Source: Bradyrhizobium sp. WBAH42 (GTDB lineage: Bacteria > Pseudomonadota > Alphaproteobacteria > Rhizobiales > Xanthobacteraceae). From it: a DNA stretch of 64,000 nt. Below, in pieces: positions 51,831-60,791 of the stretch. The position numbers and the translations under genes were made by a program. The stretch spans positions 3,481,001 through 3,545,000 of the forward strand of contig NZ_CP036533.1 of assembly GCF_024585265.1 (NCBI RefSeq), written 5' to 3'. How positions within the stretch are numbered: the first letter of the stretch is position 1; every line of letters begins with the position of its first letter. Below the pieces are notes generated by a model that was given only the letters and a program-made list of their open reading frames with translations, was not told the DNA's origin and did not search any database.

Positions 51831-53630
51831 TCAGCGCCCCGCCGCGTAGCCCTGCATGCCGCGCGGATTGGCGGCGGCGCGGCGGCGGCGACCGACGCGT
51901 GAGGCCGCGGTGAGGCGGCCTTCCGACCAGTCGGGACCGACCTCGACGATATGCCCGCGCTCGCGCAGGTTCTCGATCGTCGCCTTCGGCACGCGGTTCT
52001 CGACCACGAGCACGCCGGGACGCGCGGTGCGCGGCCAGAACGAGATCGGGAAATGCTCGGAATGCCAGGCCGGCGCGTCGATCGCTTCCTGGAGATTGAG
52101 GTTGCAATGGACGTGACGCAGGAAGAATTGCGTGATCCACTGGTCCTGCTGGTCGCCGCCGGGCGAGCCCCAGGCGAGATACGGCTCGCCGTCGCGCAGC
52201 GCCATGGTCGGAGAGAGCGTCGTGCGCGGCCGCTTGCCCGGCGCGAGCGAGCCCGGTTGGTTCTCCTCCAAATCGAACATTTGTGCGCGGCTGCCGAGGC
52301 AGAAGCCCAGTTCGGGAATGACCGGCGAGGATTGCAGCCAGCCCCCTGAAGGCGTCGAGGACACCATGTTGCCAGCCTTATCGATGATGTCGAAATGCAC
52401 GGTGTCGCCGCGCACCTCGCCGAATCGCCCCACGGTCGGCTCGCCGGCGCCGAGCGCGCCAACAGCCTCGCGTTGGCCCTCAGCGCGGCGCAGCTTGACT
52501 ACGCCGCCGAAGCCCTCGACTGCGCCGGGCCGGAGATCGAGCGAAGCCTTTTCGGTGACCAGCTTGCGGCGCTCGTCGTTGTAGGCATCCGACAGCAGCG
52601 TCGCGATCGGGATCTCGCTGAACTTGGGATCGCCGTAGAATTTTTCGCGATCGGCGAAGGCGAGCTTGGCGCATTCGATCTGGAGATGGATGAACTCCGG
52701 CCCGGTCGGGTCGAGGCCGTCGAGCGCAAAGCCCTTCAGCAGCGCGAGCTGCTGCAGCGTCACCGGGCCCTGGCTCCAGACGCCGGCCTTGCAGACGGTG
52801 TAGCGGCCGTAGTCGTAGGTGAGTGGCGCCTCGACCGTCGGCTGCCAGCGCGCCATGTCGTCGGCGGAGAGCACGCCGCGATGCGGCGAGCCGCTGACGT
52901 CCATCACCTCCTGGGTCCGGCAGAACTTGTCGATGGCCTCCGCGACGAAGCCTTGCGACCAGGCTTTGCGCGCGCGCTCGATTTCGGCGTCGCGGCCGCC
53001 GCCGTTCTCGGCCTCGCTGAGAATGCGGGCGTAGGTCGCGGCCAGCGTCTTGTTGGTGAACAGCGTGCCCGGCTTCGGCACTTCGCCGTTCGGAAGGTAG
53101 ACGGCGGCCGAGGTTGGCCAGTGCTTGCGGAACAGCTGCTCGACGGTCTGGATCGTGGCACAGGCGCGCTCGACCAGGGGATAACCGTCGCGGGCGTAGG
53201 AGATCGCCGGCTCCAGCACGTCGCGCACGCGCATCGTGCCGTAGTCGCGCAGCAGCATCATCCAGGATTCGAACGTGCCGGGGACGCAGGCGGCAAGCAG
53301 GCCGGTGCCTGGCACCATGTCGAGGCCTTCGCTCTTGTAATGCGCGATGGTGGCGCGCGCCGGCGCCGGGCCCTGGCCGCAGATCACCTCGGTGCGGCCG
53401 CGCTTGACGTCATGAACGATCACAGGGACATCGCCGCCTGGACCGTTCAGATGCGGCTCGACCACCTGGAGCGTGAAGGCGGTGGCGACGCCGGCATCGA
53501 AGGCATTGCCGCCCTTTTCCAGGATGCCCATGCCCACGGCCGTCGCGATCCAGTGCGTGGTGGCAACGACCCCGAACGTGCCCTCGATCTCGGGCCTCGT
53601 CGTGAACGGATCGGGATTGATATTGCCCAT
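51831..53630 (-). CDS. ggt: Gamma-glutamyltransferase-family Ntn hydrolase
   Basis: A 599-residue proenzyme of the GGT family, cleaved autocatalytically at a Thr. GVVATTHWIATAVGMGILEK and GGNAFDAGVATAFTLQVVEP open the large chain. The processing Thr is in RGDTVHFDIIDKAGNMVSST and the oxyanion loop in TTLSPTMALRDGEPYLAWGS. No signal peptide, unlike secreted GGTs, so it should act on imported substrates in the cytoplasm. It lies between two peptide importers. Whether it truly cleaves gamma-glutamyl bonds, or acts as an acylase-type relative, is not certain: the large-chain segment APARATIAHYKSEG differs from the E. coli enzyme near the region that binds the glutamyl carboxylate. Confidence 0.85.
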   Translation of the reverse strand: MGNINPDPFTTRPEIEGTFGVVATTHWIATAVGMGILEKGGNAFDAGVATAFTLQVVEPHLNGPGGDVPVIVHDVKRGRTEVICGQGPAPARATIAHYKSEGLDMVPGTGLLAACVPGTFESWMMLLRDYGTMRVRDVLEPAISYARDGYPLVERACATIQTVEQLFRKHWPTSAAVYLPNGEVPKPGTLFTNKTLAATYARILSEAENGGGRDAEIERARKAWSQGFVAEAIDKFCRTQEVMDVSGSPHRGVLSADDMARWQPTVEAPLTYDYGRYTVCKAGVWSQGPVTLQQLALLKGFALDGLDPTGPEFIHLQIECAKLAFADREKFYGDPKFSEIPIATLLSDAYNDERRKLVTEKASLDLRPGAVEGFGGVVKLRRAEGQREAVGALGAGEPTVGRFGEVRGDTVHFDIIDKAGNMVSSTPSGGWLQSSPVIPELGFCLGSRAQMFDLEENQPGSLAPGKRPRTTLSPTMALRDGEPYLAWGSPGGDQQDQWITQFFLRHVHCNLNLQEAIDAPAWHSEHFPISFWPRTARPGVLVVENRVPKATIENLRERGHIVEVGPDWSEGRLTAASRVGRRRRAAANPRGMQGYAAGR

Positions 53631-53717
53631 GGGACTTCACCACCTTATTTTCGGCGCGCGCAATTGATCACAGGGCCACGCCGCCGCCAAATGCGCAGGC
53701 TGCATGGCACGGGCGCG

Positions 53718-54707
53718 TCACGCCGGGACCGGCGCGGTGTTGACGGCGTGGCAGGCGACGCCGTCAATCAGTTCCGGCGTCTCCCTGCGGCAGAGATCGA
53801 ACGCCAGCGGGCAGCGCGGATTGAAGGCGCAGCCGGGAGGCGGATTGATCGGATTCGGGATCTCGCCCTTGACCGGAATGCGCTGGCGGCCGCTCATGGC
53901 AAGATCAGGCACGGCACCCAGCAGCATCTTGGTGTAGGGCATGCGCGGATTGGCGAACAGCTCGCGTCCGTCCGCGATCTCGACGATGCGGCCGAGATAC
54001 ATCACGCCGACGCGGCTCGCCATGTGACGGACCACGGCGAGGTTGTGGCTGATGAACATGTAGGTCAGGCCGAACTTGTCCTGGAGGTCGCGCATCAGGT
54101 TCAGGATCTGCGCCTGCACGGAGACGTCGAGCGCCGAGGTCGGCTCGTCGCAGACGATGAATTCCGCGTCGGAGGCGAGCGCCCGCGCGATCGCGATGCG
54201 CTGGCGCTGGCCGCCGGAGAATTCGTGCGGGTATTTCAAGCGGTCGTCCGGATGCAGGCCGACGAGGCTGAGCAGCTCGCCGACGCGGGCCTGGATGTCA
54301 CGCTCGCCCTGGATCAGGTCGAAGGCACGGATCGGCTCGGAGATGATGGCATCGACCCGAAAGCGCGGGTTCAGGCTCGCATAGGGGTCTTGGAAGATCA
54401 TCTGGATCCGGCGACGCAGCTTCCGCCGTGCGAGGGCCTGCCGCGGGTCGGTCATGGAGACGCCGTCGATCAGCACGTCGCCGGCGCTTGGCGGCAGCAG
54501 GCCGACGACCATGCGTGCCACCGTGGTCTTGCCGGAGCCGGACTCGCCAACGAGAGCAAACGTCTCGCCCTTCCTGATGTCGAAGGTGACGTGATCGACC
54601 GCCTTGAGATATTCGAGGTGTCCGCCTTCCAGCACGCGGTTGAGCCAGGGTTTCGAGACGTCGAAGACGCGGCGCAGGTTTGTGGCCTGGACGAAGGGAG
54701 CGCTCAT
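53718..54707 (-). CDS. Peptide ABC transporter ATPase, DppF/OppF type (system 1)
   Basis: A 329-residue ATPase with Walker A GESGSGKTTVARMVV, Q-loop MIFQDPYASLNPRFRVDAII, signature FSGGQRQRIAIARALA, Walker B FIVCDEPTSALDVSV and the C-terminal GCAFNPRCPLAFDLC motif. The ATG overlaps the stop of the DppD-type gene by four bases. Residues 18-34 form the extra loop (DVSKPWLNRVLEGGHLEYLK) seen in DppF-like proteins. An 87-base gap with no evident promoter leads to the GGT gene. Confidence 0.91.
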   Translation of the reverse strand: MSAPFVQATNLRRVFDVSKPWLNRVLEGGHLEYLKAVDHVTFDIRKGETFALVGESGSGKTTVARMVVGLLPPSAGDVLIDGVSMTDPRQALARRKLRRRIQMIFQDPYASLNPRFRVDAIISEPIRAFDLIQGERDIQARVGELLSLVGLHPDDRLKYPHEFSGGQRQRIAIARALASDAEFIVCDEPTSALDVSVQAQILNLMRDLQDKFGLTYMFISHNLAVVRHMASRVGVMYLGRIVEIADGRELFANPRMPYTKMLLGAVPDLAMSGRQRIPVKGEIPNPINPPPGCAFNPRCPLAFDLCRRETPELIDGVACHAVNTAPVPA

Positions 54708-55690
54708 GCCACGCTCTCCGCCGGCACATCGTCATAGAGGTGGCAGGCGACGGATTGCGCGCCGCGCGGCAGCGGCTCCGGCCGATCGACCCGGCAGCGA
54801 TCGAAGGCGAAGGCGCAGCGCGGATTGAACGAGCAGCCGCGCGGGATTGCCGACAGGCGCGGCATCGAGCCCGGGATCTGCACCAGGCGCTTGTCCTCGC
54901 CGGCAAGCGTCGGGATCGCGCCCATCAGGCCCTTGGCGTAAGGGTGCAGCGGATTCTTCACGACGTCCTGCACCGGGCCGATCTCGGCGACACGGCCGGC
55001 ATACATCACGGCCACGCGGTCCGAGGTCTCCGCGATCACGCCCATGTCGTGGGTCACCAGCATCACGGCGGTGCCGTGGTCGCGGCCGAGGCGCTTGATC
55101 AGCGAGATGATCTGCGCCTGTACGGAGACGTCGAGCGCGGTGGTCGGCTCGTCGGCGATGATCAGCTCCGGCTCGGCGCAGATCGCGAGCGCAATCACGA
55201 CGCGCTGGCGCATGCCGCCGGAAAACTCGTGGGGATAGCCGTCGATACGCTTTTCCGGTGCGGGAATGCCGACCTCGGCAAGCAGGTCGATGGCGCGGCG
55301 GCGGGCGGCCGACTCCGACAGACTGAGATGGGTGCGGATCGTCTCCACGATCTGGTCGCCGACCTTGTACAGCGGGTTCAGCGATGTCAGGGGATCCTGG
55401 AAGATCATCCCGATGCGCTTGCCGCGCACGCGGCGCATCTCCTCCGGCGGCAGATTATCGATGCGCAGGCCCGCGAGATGAATCTCGCCGCCGGCGATGC
55501 GGCCGGGCGGATCGATCAGGCCGATTACCGCGAGGCCGGTGACGGACTTGCCGGCTCCGGACTCGCCGACGACCCCGAGCACCTCGCCCTTGGCGATGTC
55601 GAAGGAGACGCCGTCGATGGCGCGCAGCGTGCCGCGGCGGGAGGCGAACTCCACGTGAAGATCGCGTACGGAAAGGACGGGTTCGGTCAT
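54704..55690 (-). CDS. Peptide ABC transporter ATPase, DppD/OppD type (system 1)
   Basis: A 328-residue ATPase starting at 55690 (MTEPVLSVRDLHVEFASRRG). Walker A GESGAGKSVTGLAVI, Q-loop MIFQDPLTSLNPLYKVGDQI, signature [16 protein letters not shown], Walker [17 protein letters not shown]-terminal GCSFNPRCAFAFDRC. It follows the DppC-type gene by 13 bases and overlaps the DppF-type gene by four. Confidence 0.91.
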   Translation of the reverse strand: MTEPVLSVRDLHVEFASRRGTLRAIDGVSFDIAKGEVLGVVGESGAGKSVTGLAVIGLIDPPGRIAGGEIHLAGLRIDNLPPEEMRRVRGKRIGMIFQDPLTSLNPLYKVGDQIVETIRTHLSLSESAARRRAIDLLAEVGIPAPEKRIDGYPHEFSGGMRQRVVIALAICAEPELIIADEPTTALDVSVQAQIISLIKRLGRDHGTAVMLVTHDMGVIAETSDRVAVMYAGRVAEIGPVQDVVKNPLHPYAKGLMGAIPTLAGEDKRLVQIPGSMPRLSAIPRGCSFNPRCAFAFDRCRVDRPEPLPRGAQSVACHLYDDVPAESVA

Positions 55691-55703
55691 GGACGAGGCG
55701 TAT

Positions 55704-56675
55704 TCATCGAAGCTTCGGATTGAGCGCATCGCGCAGCCAGTCGCCGAGCAGATTGATCGACAGGATCAGCGCCGCGAGCGCGAGCCCCGGGAAGGCGACG
55801 ATCCACCATTCGCCGGCGAACAGATAGTTGTTGCCGATGCGGATCAGCGTGCCGAGCGAGGGCATGGTGTCGGGCAGGCCGACGCCGAGGAAGGACAGCG
55901 TCGCCTCGGTGATGATGGCGAGCGCGAGGTTGATGGTGGCGATGACCAGGATCGGGCCCATCGTGTTCGGCAGCACGTGCCGCAGCATGATCTTCGGGGC
56001 GGGCAGGCCGATCAGCTGCGCGGCGGCCACGTAGTCCTTGTTCTTCTCCACCATCACGGAGCTGCGCACGGTCCGGGCATAGCCCACCCAGAAGCTCAGG
56101 CCGATCGAGATCACCAGCACCGCCAGCATGCTGGTGGCGTCCAGCCGGTTGCCGAGGATCGACTTCGCGATGCCGTTGACCAGGAGCGCGATCAGGATGG
56201 CGGGGAAGGTGAGCTGCACGTCGGCGATCCGCATGATGACGCCGTCGACTGCGCCGCCGAAATAGCCGGCGATCAGGCCGAGCGCGATGCCGAGCGCGCC
56301 GGCGAAGATCACGCCGGCGACGCCCACGGCGAGCGAGATGCGCATGCCGTAAAGGATCGCGGAGAACACGTCGCGGCCCTGCTCGTCGGTGCCGAGCAGG
56401 AACGGGGTCTGGCCGTCGGCGGTCCAGAGCGGTGAGATCCGCGAATTGATCAATTGGAGCTGCGCCGGATCGAACGGGTTCTGCACCGCAAGCACGGATG
56501 CAAAGATCGCAAGCAGAAAGAACAGGACCGTGATGGCCGCGGCCACCATGGTGAGCTTGGAGCGGCGGAACGAATAGAACAGGTCGCTGTCGAGCGTGCG
56601 GCTGAACCAGCCATGCGCGGCCTGCACCGGCTGTGCGCTTTGCTTGTCGGAATTGGAGACGACTGCGTCGGACAT
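55704..56675 (-). CDS. Peptide ABC transporter permease, DppC/OppC type (system 1)
   Basis: A 323-residue permease. A soluble N-terminal tail of about 35 residues leads to TM1 (LTMVAAAITVLFFLLAIFAS); then the LLGTDEQGRDVFSAILYGMR motif and the EAA loop YVAAAQLIGLPAPKIMLRHV with LPNTMGPILVIATINLALAI. Ten bases separate it from its DppB-type partner. Pore subunit of the first peptide importer. Confidence 0.91.
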   Translation of the reverse strand: MSDAVVSNSDKQSAQPVQAAHGWFSRTLDSDLFYSFRRSKLTMVAAAITVLFFLLAIFASVLAVQNPFDPAQLQLINSRISPLWTADGQTPFLLGTDEQGRDVFSAILYGMRISLAVGVAGVIFAGALGIALGLIAGYFGGAVDGVIMRIADVQLTFPAILIALLVNGIAKSILGNRLDATSMLAVLVISIGLSFWVGYARTVRSSVMVEKNKDYVAAAQLIGLPAPKIMLRHVLPNTMGPILVIATINLALAIITEATLSFLGVGLPDTMPSLGTLIRIGNNYLFAGEWWIVAFPGLALAALILSINLLGDWLRDALNPKLR

Positions 56676-56685
56676 GCAGGCTGCC

Positions 56686-57666
56686 TTATGCGGCGCGACC
56701 GACGGTCGAGCGCAGGCGCGGATCGACCACCGTGTAGAGAATATCGACCACCAGATTGATGGTAACGAAGATCAGTGAAACCATCAGCAGGTAGGCGGCC
56801 ATGATCGGAATATCGACGTTTTGCACGGCCTGGACGAACAGAAGCCCCATGCCGGGCCATTGGAACACGGTTTCGGTGATGATCGAAAATGCAATAACCG
56901 AGCCAAATTGAAGCCCGGCTACGGTGATCACCGGAATCAGCGTGTTCTTCAGCGCGTGGCCGAAATGGATCGCACGCGTGGTCAGTCCCCTCGCGCGGGC
57001 GAAACGGATATAGTCGGTCCGCAGCACTTCCAGCATCTCCGCGCGCACCAGGCGCATGATCAGGGTCATCTGGAACAGGCCGAGCGTGATCGAAGGCATG
57101 ATCAGCGCCTTCAGTCCCGATAGCGTCAGCAGGCCCGTCGTCCACCAGCCGAGCTTGACCACCTCACCGCGGCCGAACGAGGGCAACCAGCCCAATGTCA
57201 CCGCGAACAGATAGATCAGGAGAATGCCGATCAGAAAGGTCGGCAGCGAGATGCCGATCAGCGAGACCGCCTGGAATAATTTGGCCAGCACGGTATCGCG
57301 CTTGAGCGCCGAATAGACGCCCATCAGGATGCCGCAAACCATTGCAAACACGGTCGCACAGATCGCAAGTTCCAGCGTCGCGGGCATGCGCTCCATCAAC
57401 AGGGCCGCGACCGGCTGACGGAACTGGTAGGAGACGCCGAACTTGAACTGCGCCGCATCGGCGAAATAGCGCACGAACTGCACCGGCACGGGGTCGTCGA
57501 GGCCGAGCGACTTGCGCACGATCGCGCGTTCGGCTGCCGAGGTGTCGATCGAGACGATCTGATTGACGGGGTCGCCGGCGAAACGGAACATCGAGAACGC
57601 GATGATGCCGACGGCGAACATGACGCCGATGGCCTGAACGGCGCGGCGAAGCGTGAAAGCGAGCAT
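56686..57666 (-). CDS. Peptide ABC transporter permease, DppB/OppB type (system 1)
   Basis: A 326-residue permease (MLAFTLRRAVQAIGVMFAVG). Motifs: FRFAGDPVNQIVSIDTSAAE, ISLPTFLIGILLIYLFAVTL, EAA loop YIRFARARGLTTRAIHFGHA followed by LKNTLIPVITVAGLQFGSVI. The ATG at 57666 has GGAAGG just upstream; a GTG at 57675 with AAGGAA is an alternative start that adds three residues. Two RNA hairpins lie between it and the binding-protein gene. Confidence 0.9.
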   Translation of the reverse strand: MLAFTLRRAVQAIGVMFAVGIIAFSMFRFAGDPVNQIVSIDTSAAERAIVRKSLGLDDPVPVQFVRYFADAAQFKFGVSYQFRQPVAALLMERMPATLELAICATVFAMVCGILMGVYSALKRDTVLAKLFQAVSLIGISLPTFLIGILLIYLFAVTLGWLPSFGRGEVVKLGWWTTGLLTLSGLKALIMPSITLGLFQMTLIMRLVRAEMLEVLRTDYIRFARARGLTTRAIHFGHALKNTLIPVITVAGLQFGSVIAFSIITETVFQWPGMGLLFVQAVQNVDIPIMAAYLLMVSLIFVTINLVVDILYTVVDPRLRSTVGRAA

Positions 57667-57693
57667 GCCTTCCACTTTCCTTGGGTGAGCGTA

Positions 57694-57753
57694 CGGCCGA
57701 CGTCCTTGTCGGCCGGAAGGAAAGGTCCCGGAAGGCAGATGCCGCCGGGACCT
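57694..57753. other. Pair of hairpins between binding-protein and permease genes
   Basis: CGGCCGAC/GTCGGCCG (57694-57715) and AGGTCCCGG/CCGGGACCT (57723-57753) are perfect stems of eight and nine bases. They follow the stop of the system 1 binding-protein gene on the minus strand. Such intercistronic structures typically keep the binding-protein message stable while reducing permease expression. Confidence 0.6.
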
Positions 57754-57769
57754 CGTGTTTCAAGCGACG

Positions 57770-59365
57770 CTATTCCTTCTTGGTTGCCCAGTGGAACATG
57801 ACGAGATTGTCGGCGCGCTGCGGCAGGTTGACCTTCTTCGAGACGCCCCAGGCCAGCGCCTGCTGGTGCAGCGGGATGTAGGACCAGTCCTTCATGCCGA
57901 TCTCGTAGGCCTCCTTGATCAGCTGGTTGCGCTTCTCGGCGTCGGTTTCGACCAGCACCTTGTCGGTGATGGCGTCGAACTCCTTGTTGCAATAGCCGCC
58001 GAGATTGGCCTCGCCGCGCGAGGATTTCGCATCGTCGCGGCAGCCCATGATGTCGTAGAGCACGTTGTGGGAGTCCATCGTGCTCGGGGTCCAGCCCAGC
58101 AGGTAGAACGAGGTCTGGTAGCCGCCCTGCTTGAGCACCTTGGCGAAGTACTGCGCCTTCGGCTGGGCCAGGAGATTGATCTTGACGCCAATGCGGGCAA
58201 GCATGCCGACCACTGCCTGGCAGATCGCGGCGTCGTTGACGTAGCGGTCGTTCGGGCAGTCCATGGTGACCTCGAAGCCGTCGGGGTAGCCGGCTTCGGT
58301 CAGCAGCTTCTTGGCGCCGTCGGGATCGAATTTCGGCCGCGTGAAGCTCTTGGACAGTGCGAACAGCTCCGGCGCGATCATCAGCGCCGACGGCGTCGAC
58401 AGGCCACGCATCACGCGCGTCTTGATCAGCTCGATGTCGATCGCCTTGTAGAAGGCCTCGCGGACGCGGGCGTCCTTGAACGGGTTCTTGCCCTTGATGT
58501 TGGAGTAGAGCAGCTCATCGCGCATCTGATCGAAGCCGATGAAGATGGTGCGCAGCTCCGGCCCCTTCAGCACCTGGGCATTCGGGCTGGAATCGACGCG
58601 GGAGATGTCCTGGATCGGAACCGGCTCGATGACGTCAACCTCGCCCGAGAGCAGCGCCGCGACGCGGGTGGCGTCGGAGGAGATCGGCGTGAAGATGATC
58701 TCCTTCAAATTGCCTTCGACCTTGCCCCAGTAATTGGGATTGGCCTTGAACACGGTCTTCACGCCGGGCTGGTGGCTTTCGATGATAAAGGGGCCGGTGC
58801 CGTTCTCATGGAGCGAGGCGTAGCTCGGCGTGGTCGCCGCTACCGGCGTCGGGTCGACGACGTTGTTCTCCTCGGCCCATTTCTTGTCCATGATGTACCA
58901 GACATCCCACGAATTATGCAGGATGGGATTGGGCGAGGGCAGGACGAAATCGACGGTGTAGTCGTCGACCTTGACGACCTTGACGTCGGGCGCAAGACGG
59001 GTCTGCATGTTGGACCCCTTCTTGCGGACGCGATCGGCCGAGAACACCACGTCGTCGGCGGTGAAGGGATCGCCGTTGTGGAATTTCACGCCCTTGCGCA
59101 GATGAAAGCGCCAGCGGGTCGGCTCCGGAGTTTCCCAGCTTTCCGCCAGTGCCGGAATGATCTTGAGGTCCTTGTCGCGCGCGGTGAGGCCCTGATAGAC
59201 GTGGCCGAGATGGGCGTGGGTGGTGCTCTCGTTCAGGGTATAGGGATCGAGCGACTTCAGGTCACCCTGATTGGCATAACGTAGCGTCTGGCTGGCTGCT
59301 GGCGAGATCGCCAACGCAAGCGTACCGGCGAGCGTCGCCGCAAACAGACTTTGACCGACTGACAT
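57770..59365 (-). CDS. Peptide ABC transporter substrate-binding protein (system 1)
   Basis: A 531-residue family-5 binding protein. The start at 59365 follows GAGAGGG and opens with a signal peptide (MSVGQSLFAATLAGTLALAI, cleavage after PAASQ). Typical blocks: TLRYANQGDLKSLDPYTLNE, RWRFHLRKGVKFHNGDPFTA, NPNYWGKVEGNLKEIIFTPI and the C-terminal YEIGMKDWSYIPLHQQALAW. First gene of the twelve-gene run; its promoter must lie in the 323-base divergent gap upstream. Confidence 0.91.
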   Translation of the reverse strand: MSVGQSLFAATLAGTLALAISPAASQTLRYANQGDLKSLDPYTLNESTTHAHLGHVYQGLTARDKDLKIIPALAESWETPEPTRWRFHLRKGVKFHNGDPFTADDVVFSADRVRKKGSNMQTRLAPDVKVVKVDDYTVDFVLPSPNPILHNSWDVWYIMDKKWAEENNVVDPTPVAATTPSYASLHENGTGPFIIESHQPGVKTVFKANPNYWGKVEGNLKEIIFTPISSDATRVAALLSGEVDVIEPVPIQDISRVDSSPNAQVLKGPELRTIFIGFDQMRDELLYSNIKGKNPFKDARVREAFYKAIDIELIKTRVMRGLSTPSALMIAPELFALSKSFTRPKFDPDGAKKLLTEAGYPDGFEVTMDCPNDRYVNDAAICQAVVGMLARIGVKINLLAQPKAQYFAKVLKQGGYQTSFYLLGWTPSTMDSHNVLYDIMGCRDDAKSSRGEANLGGYCNKEFDAITDKVLVETDAEKRNQLIKEAYEIGMKDWSYIPLHQQALAWGVSKKVNLPQRADNLVMFHWATKKE

Positions 59366-59688
59366 TCTTGACCCTCTCCACACTGCCGCGCCGGTGATTT
59401 TTGATTGTTCGGCGGGGCTTACTGATCCATGTTGCCCAGAGTTCTCGACCCGTGCAAGCGTCATTCCAGCAAGGAACGCGCCAAGTTGCACCGCTGTGCA
59501 GCAATGCTGCCCGGCAATCCCGGGCAGGCCGGCGAGCTTCTGCGCGGGGGCGCGGGCCGGACAATTTGATTGACCATACCCGTCGATCGGGGGAGCCGGT
59601 CCTAACGGCTTCCCCTCAGGTCGCTTGCGTTGCAGACCTTCTCGCGGTGATACTCCGACAGGCCGCTCGAATCTCATCTGGAGGGGAC
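59366..59688. other. 323-base divergent intergenic region
   Basis: Separates the peptide-transport operon (minus) from the lipid-oriented operon (plus), so it should hold promoters for both. The clearest structure is a hairpin at 59589-59615 (GGGGGAGCCG with CGGCTTCCCC, one G-T pair) in the leader of the DUF6489 gene. A GCCCGGCAATCCCGGGC palindrome lies near 59509-59525. I see no gene in it. Confidence 0.55.
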
Positions 59689-59946
59689 ATGAAGGTTAAC
59701 ATCGAAATCGACTGCACCCCCCTTGAGGCCCGCCAGTTCTTCGGTCTGCCTGACGTGGGGCCGATGCAGACGGCGGTGATGGACAAGCTGCAGCAGCAGG
59801 TGCTCAGTAACATCGAGAAGGTCTCGCCGGAATCGCTGATCCAGAGCTGGTTCACCTTCGATCCCAAGATCGCCGAGCGGTTTCAGGACATGTTCGTCGC
59901 GATGGCCGGCCTCGGCGGCCCGCGCAGCGGCGACAAGAAAAAATAG
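59689..59946 (+). CDS. DUF6489-family small protein
   Basis: An 85-residue protein. GGAGGGGAC lies directly before the ATG. MKVNIEIDCTPLEARQFFGL and DVGPMQTAVMDKLQQQVLSN are characteristic of this uncharacterised family, as I recall it, found mostly in alphaproteobacteria. The C-terminal FDPKIAERFQDMFVAMAGLG resembles the amphipathic helix of phasin-like proteins, ending in a basic tail. The stop overlaps the next start (TAGTG). The context with a hydrolase and wax-ester synthase suggests a lipid or polyester link. Confidence 0.82.
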   Translation: MKVNIEIDCTPLEARQFFGLPDVGPMQTAVMDKLQQQVLSNIEKVSPESLIQSWFTFDPKIAERFQDMFVAMAGLGGPRSGDKKK

Positions 59947-60746
59947 TGTCGCCGGGGCCGGACGGGGCGCTGCAAGAAGGCCGGCTTCGTCCGCCGGGTC
60001 TCGGCCTGCTGCTCGCCGAGGCCCGTGGGCTGTTCGAGTTGAATGCGAGCCTCTTGCTGTCGCCGCTCCTGATGCGGGCGCCGCGGGGCGACGGCCATCC
60101 GGTGCTGGCGCTGCCGGGCTTTCTCGCCAGCGACCTCTCGATGGTGCCGCTGCGGCGCTATCTCAGCGAGCTCGGTTATGAGGCGCATGCCTGGCGGATG
60201 GGCCGCAATCTCGGCGGGCTCGGGCGCATGCGGGATTCGCTGCGCATGCGCCTGGCCGAAATCCATGCCGCCACGGGACGCAAGGTCAGCCTGGTCGGGT
60301 GGAGCCTCGGCGGCGTCTATGCCCGCGATCTCGCGCTTTGGGCACCGGACAAGGTCCGCTACGTCGTCACGCTCGGCAGCCCTTTTGCCAACGACGTACG
60401 GGCGACCAACGCGACGCGGCTCTACGAGACGCTGTCCGGCGAGCGGGTCGATGATTTTGTGGAAGCGCGCGAGGCTATCGCCGGCGATCTGCCGGTGCCG
60501 GCGACGTCGATCTATTCGCGCGCCGACGGTGTTGTGAACTGGCGGACCTGTCTGCTCCGCCCCTCCGAGCGTGCCGAGAACATCGAGGTGCTGCTGGCGA
60601 GCCATATCGGGCTCGGCGTAAACCCGGCGGTGCTGTGGGCCGTGGCGGACCGCCTGGCGCAACCGGAGGGAGACTTCTGGCCATTTGACCGGGCGGGACC
60701 CTTTGCCATTGCATATGCCCCGCCGGAGCGGGCAGTATCGGCCTGA
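59946..60746 (+). CDS. Alpha/beta hydrolase (lipase-like)
   Basis: A 266-residue hydrolase starting at GTG overlapping the preceding stop. The nucleophile elbow is VGWSLGGVYARDLAL with S120. HPVLALPGFLASDLSMVPLR gives the oxyanion strand and LASHIGLGVNPAVLW the likely catalytic His region, with Asp in IYSRADGVVNW. This is the pattern of PGAP1/LipA-like esterases encoded next to DUF6489 and wax-ester synthase genes. No signal peptide. Likely acts on acylglycerols or wax esters. Confidence 0.82.
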   Translation: MSPGPDGALQEGRLRPPGLGLLLAEARGLFELNASLLLSPLLMRAPRGDGHPVLALPGFLASDLSMVPLRRYLSELGYEAHAWRMGRNLGGLGRMRDSLRMRLAEIHAATGRKVSLVGWSLGGVYARDLALWAPDKVRYVVTLGSPFANDVRATNATRLYETLSGERVDDFVEAREAIAGDLPVPATSIYSRADGVVNWRTCLLRPSERAENIEVLLASHIGLGVNPAVLWAVADRLAQPEGDFWPFDRAGPFAIAYAPPERAVSA

Positions 60747-60791
60747 CGAGAAGCGCCGCCAAGGCGCCCGTCGAATATACGGGAGGGAACC

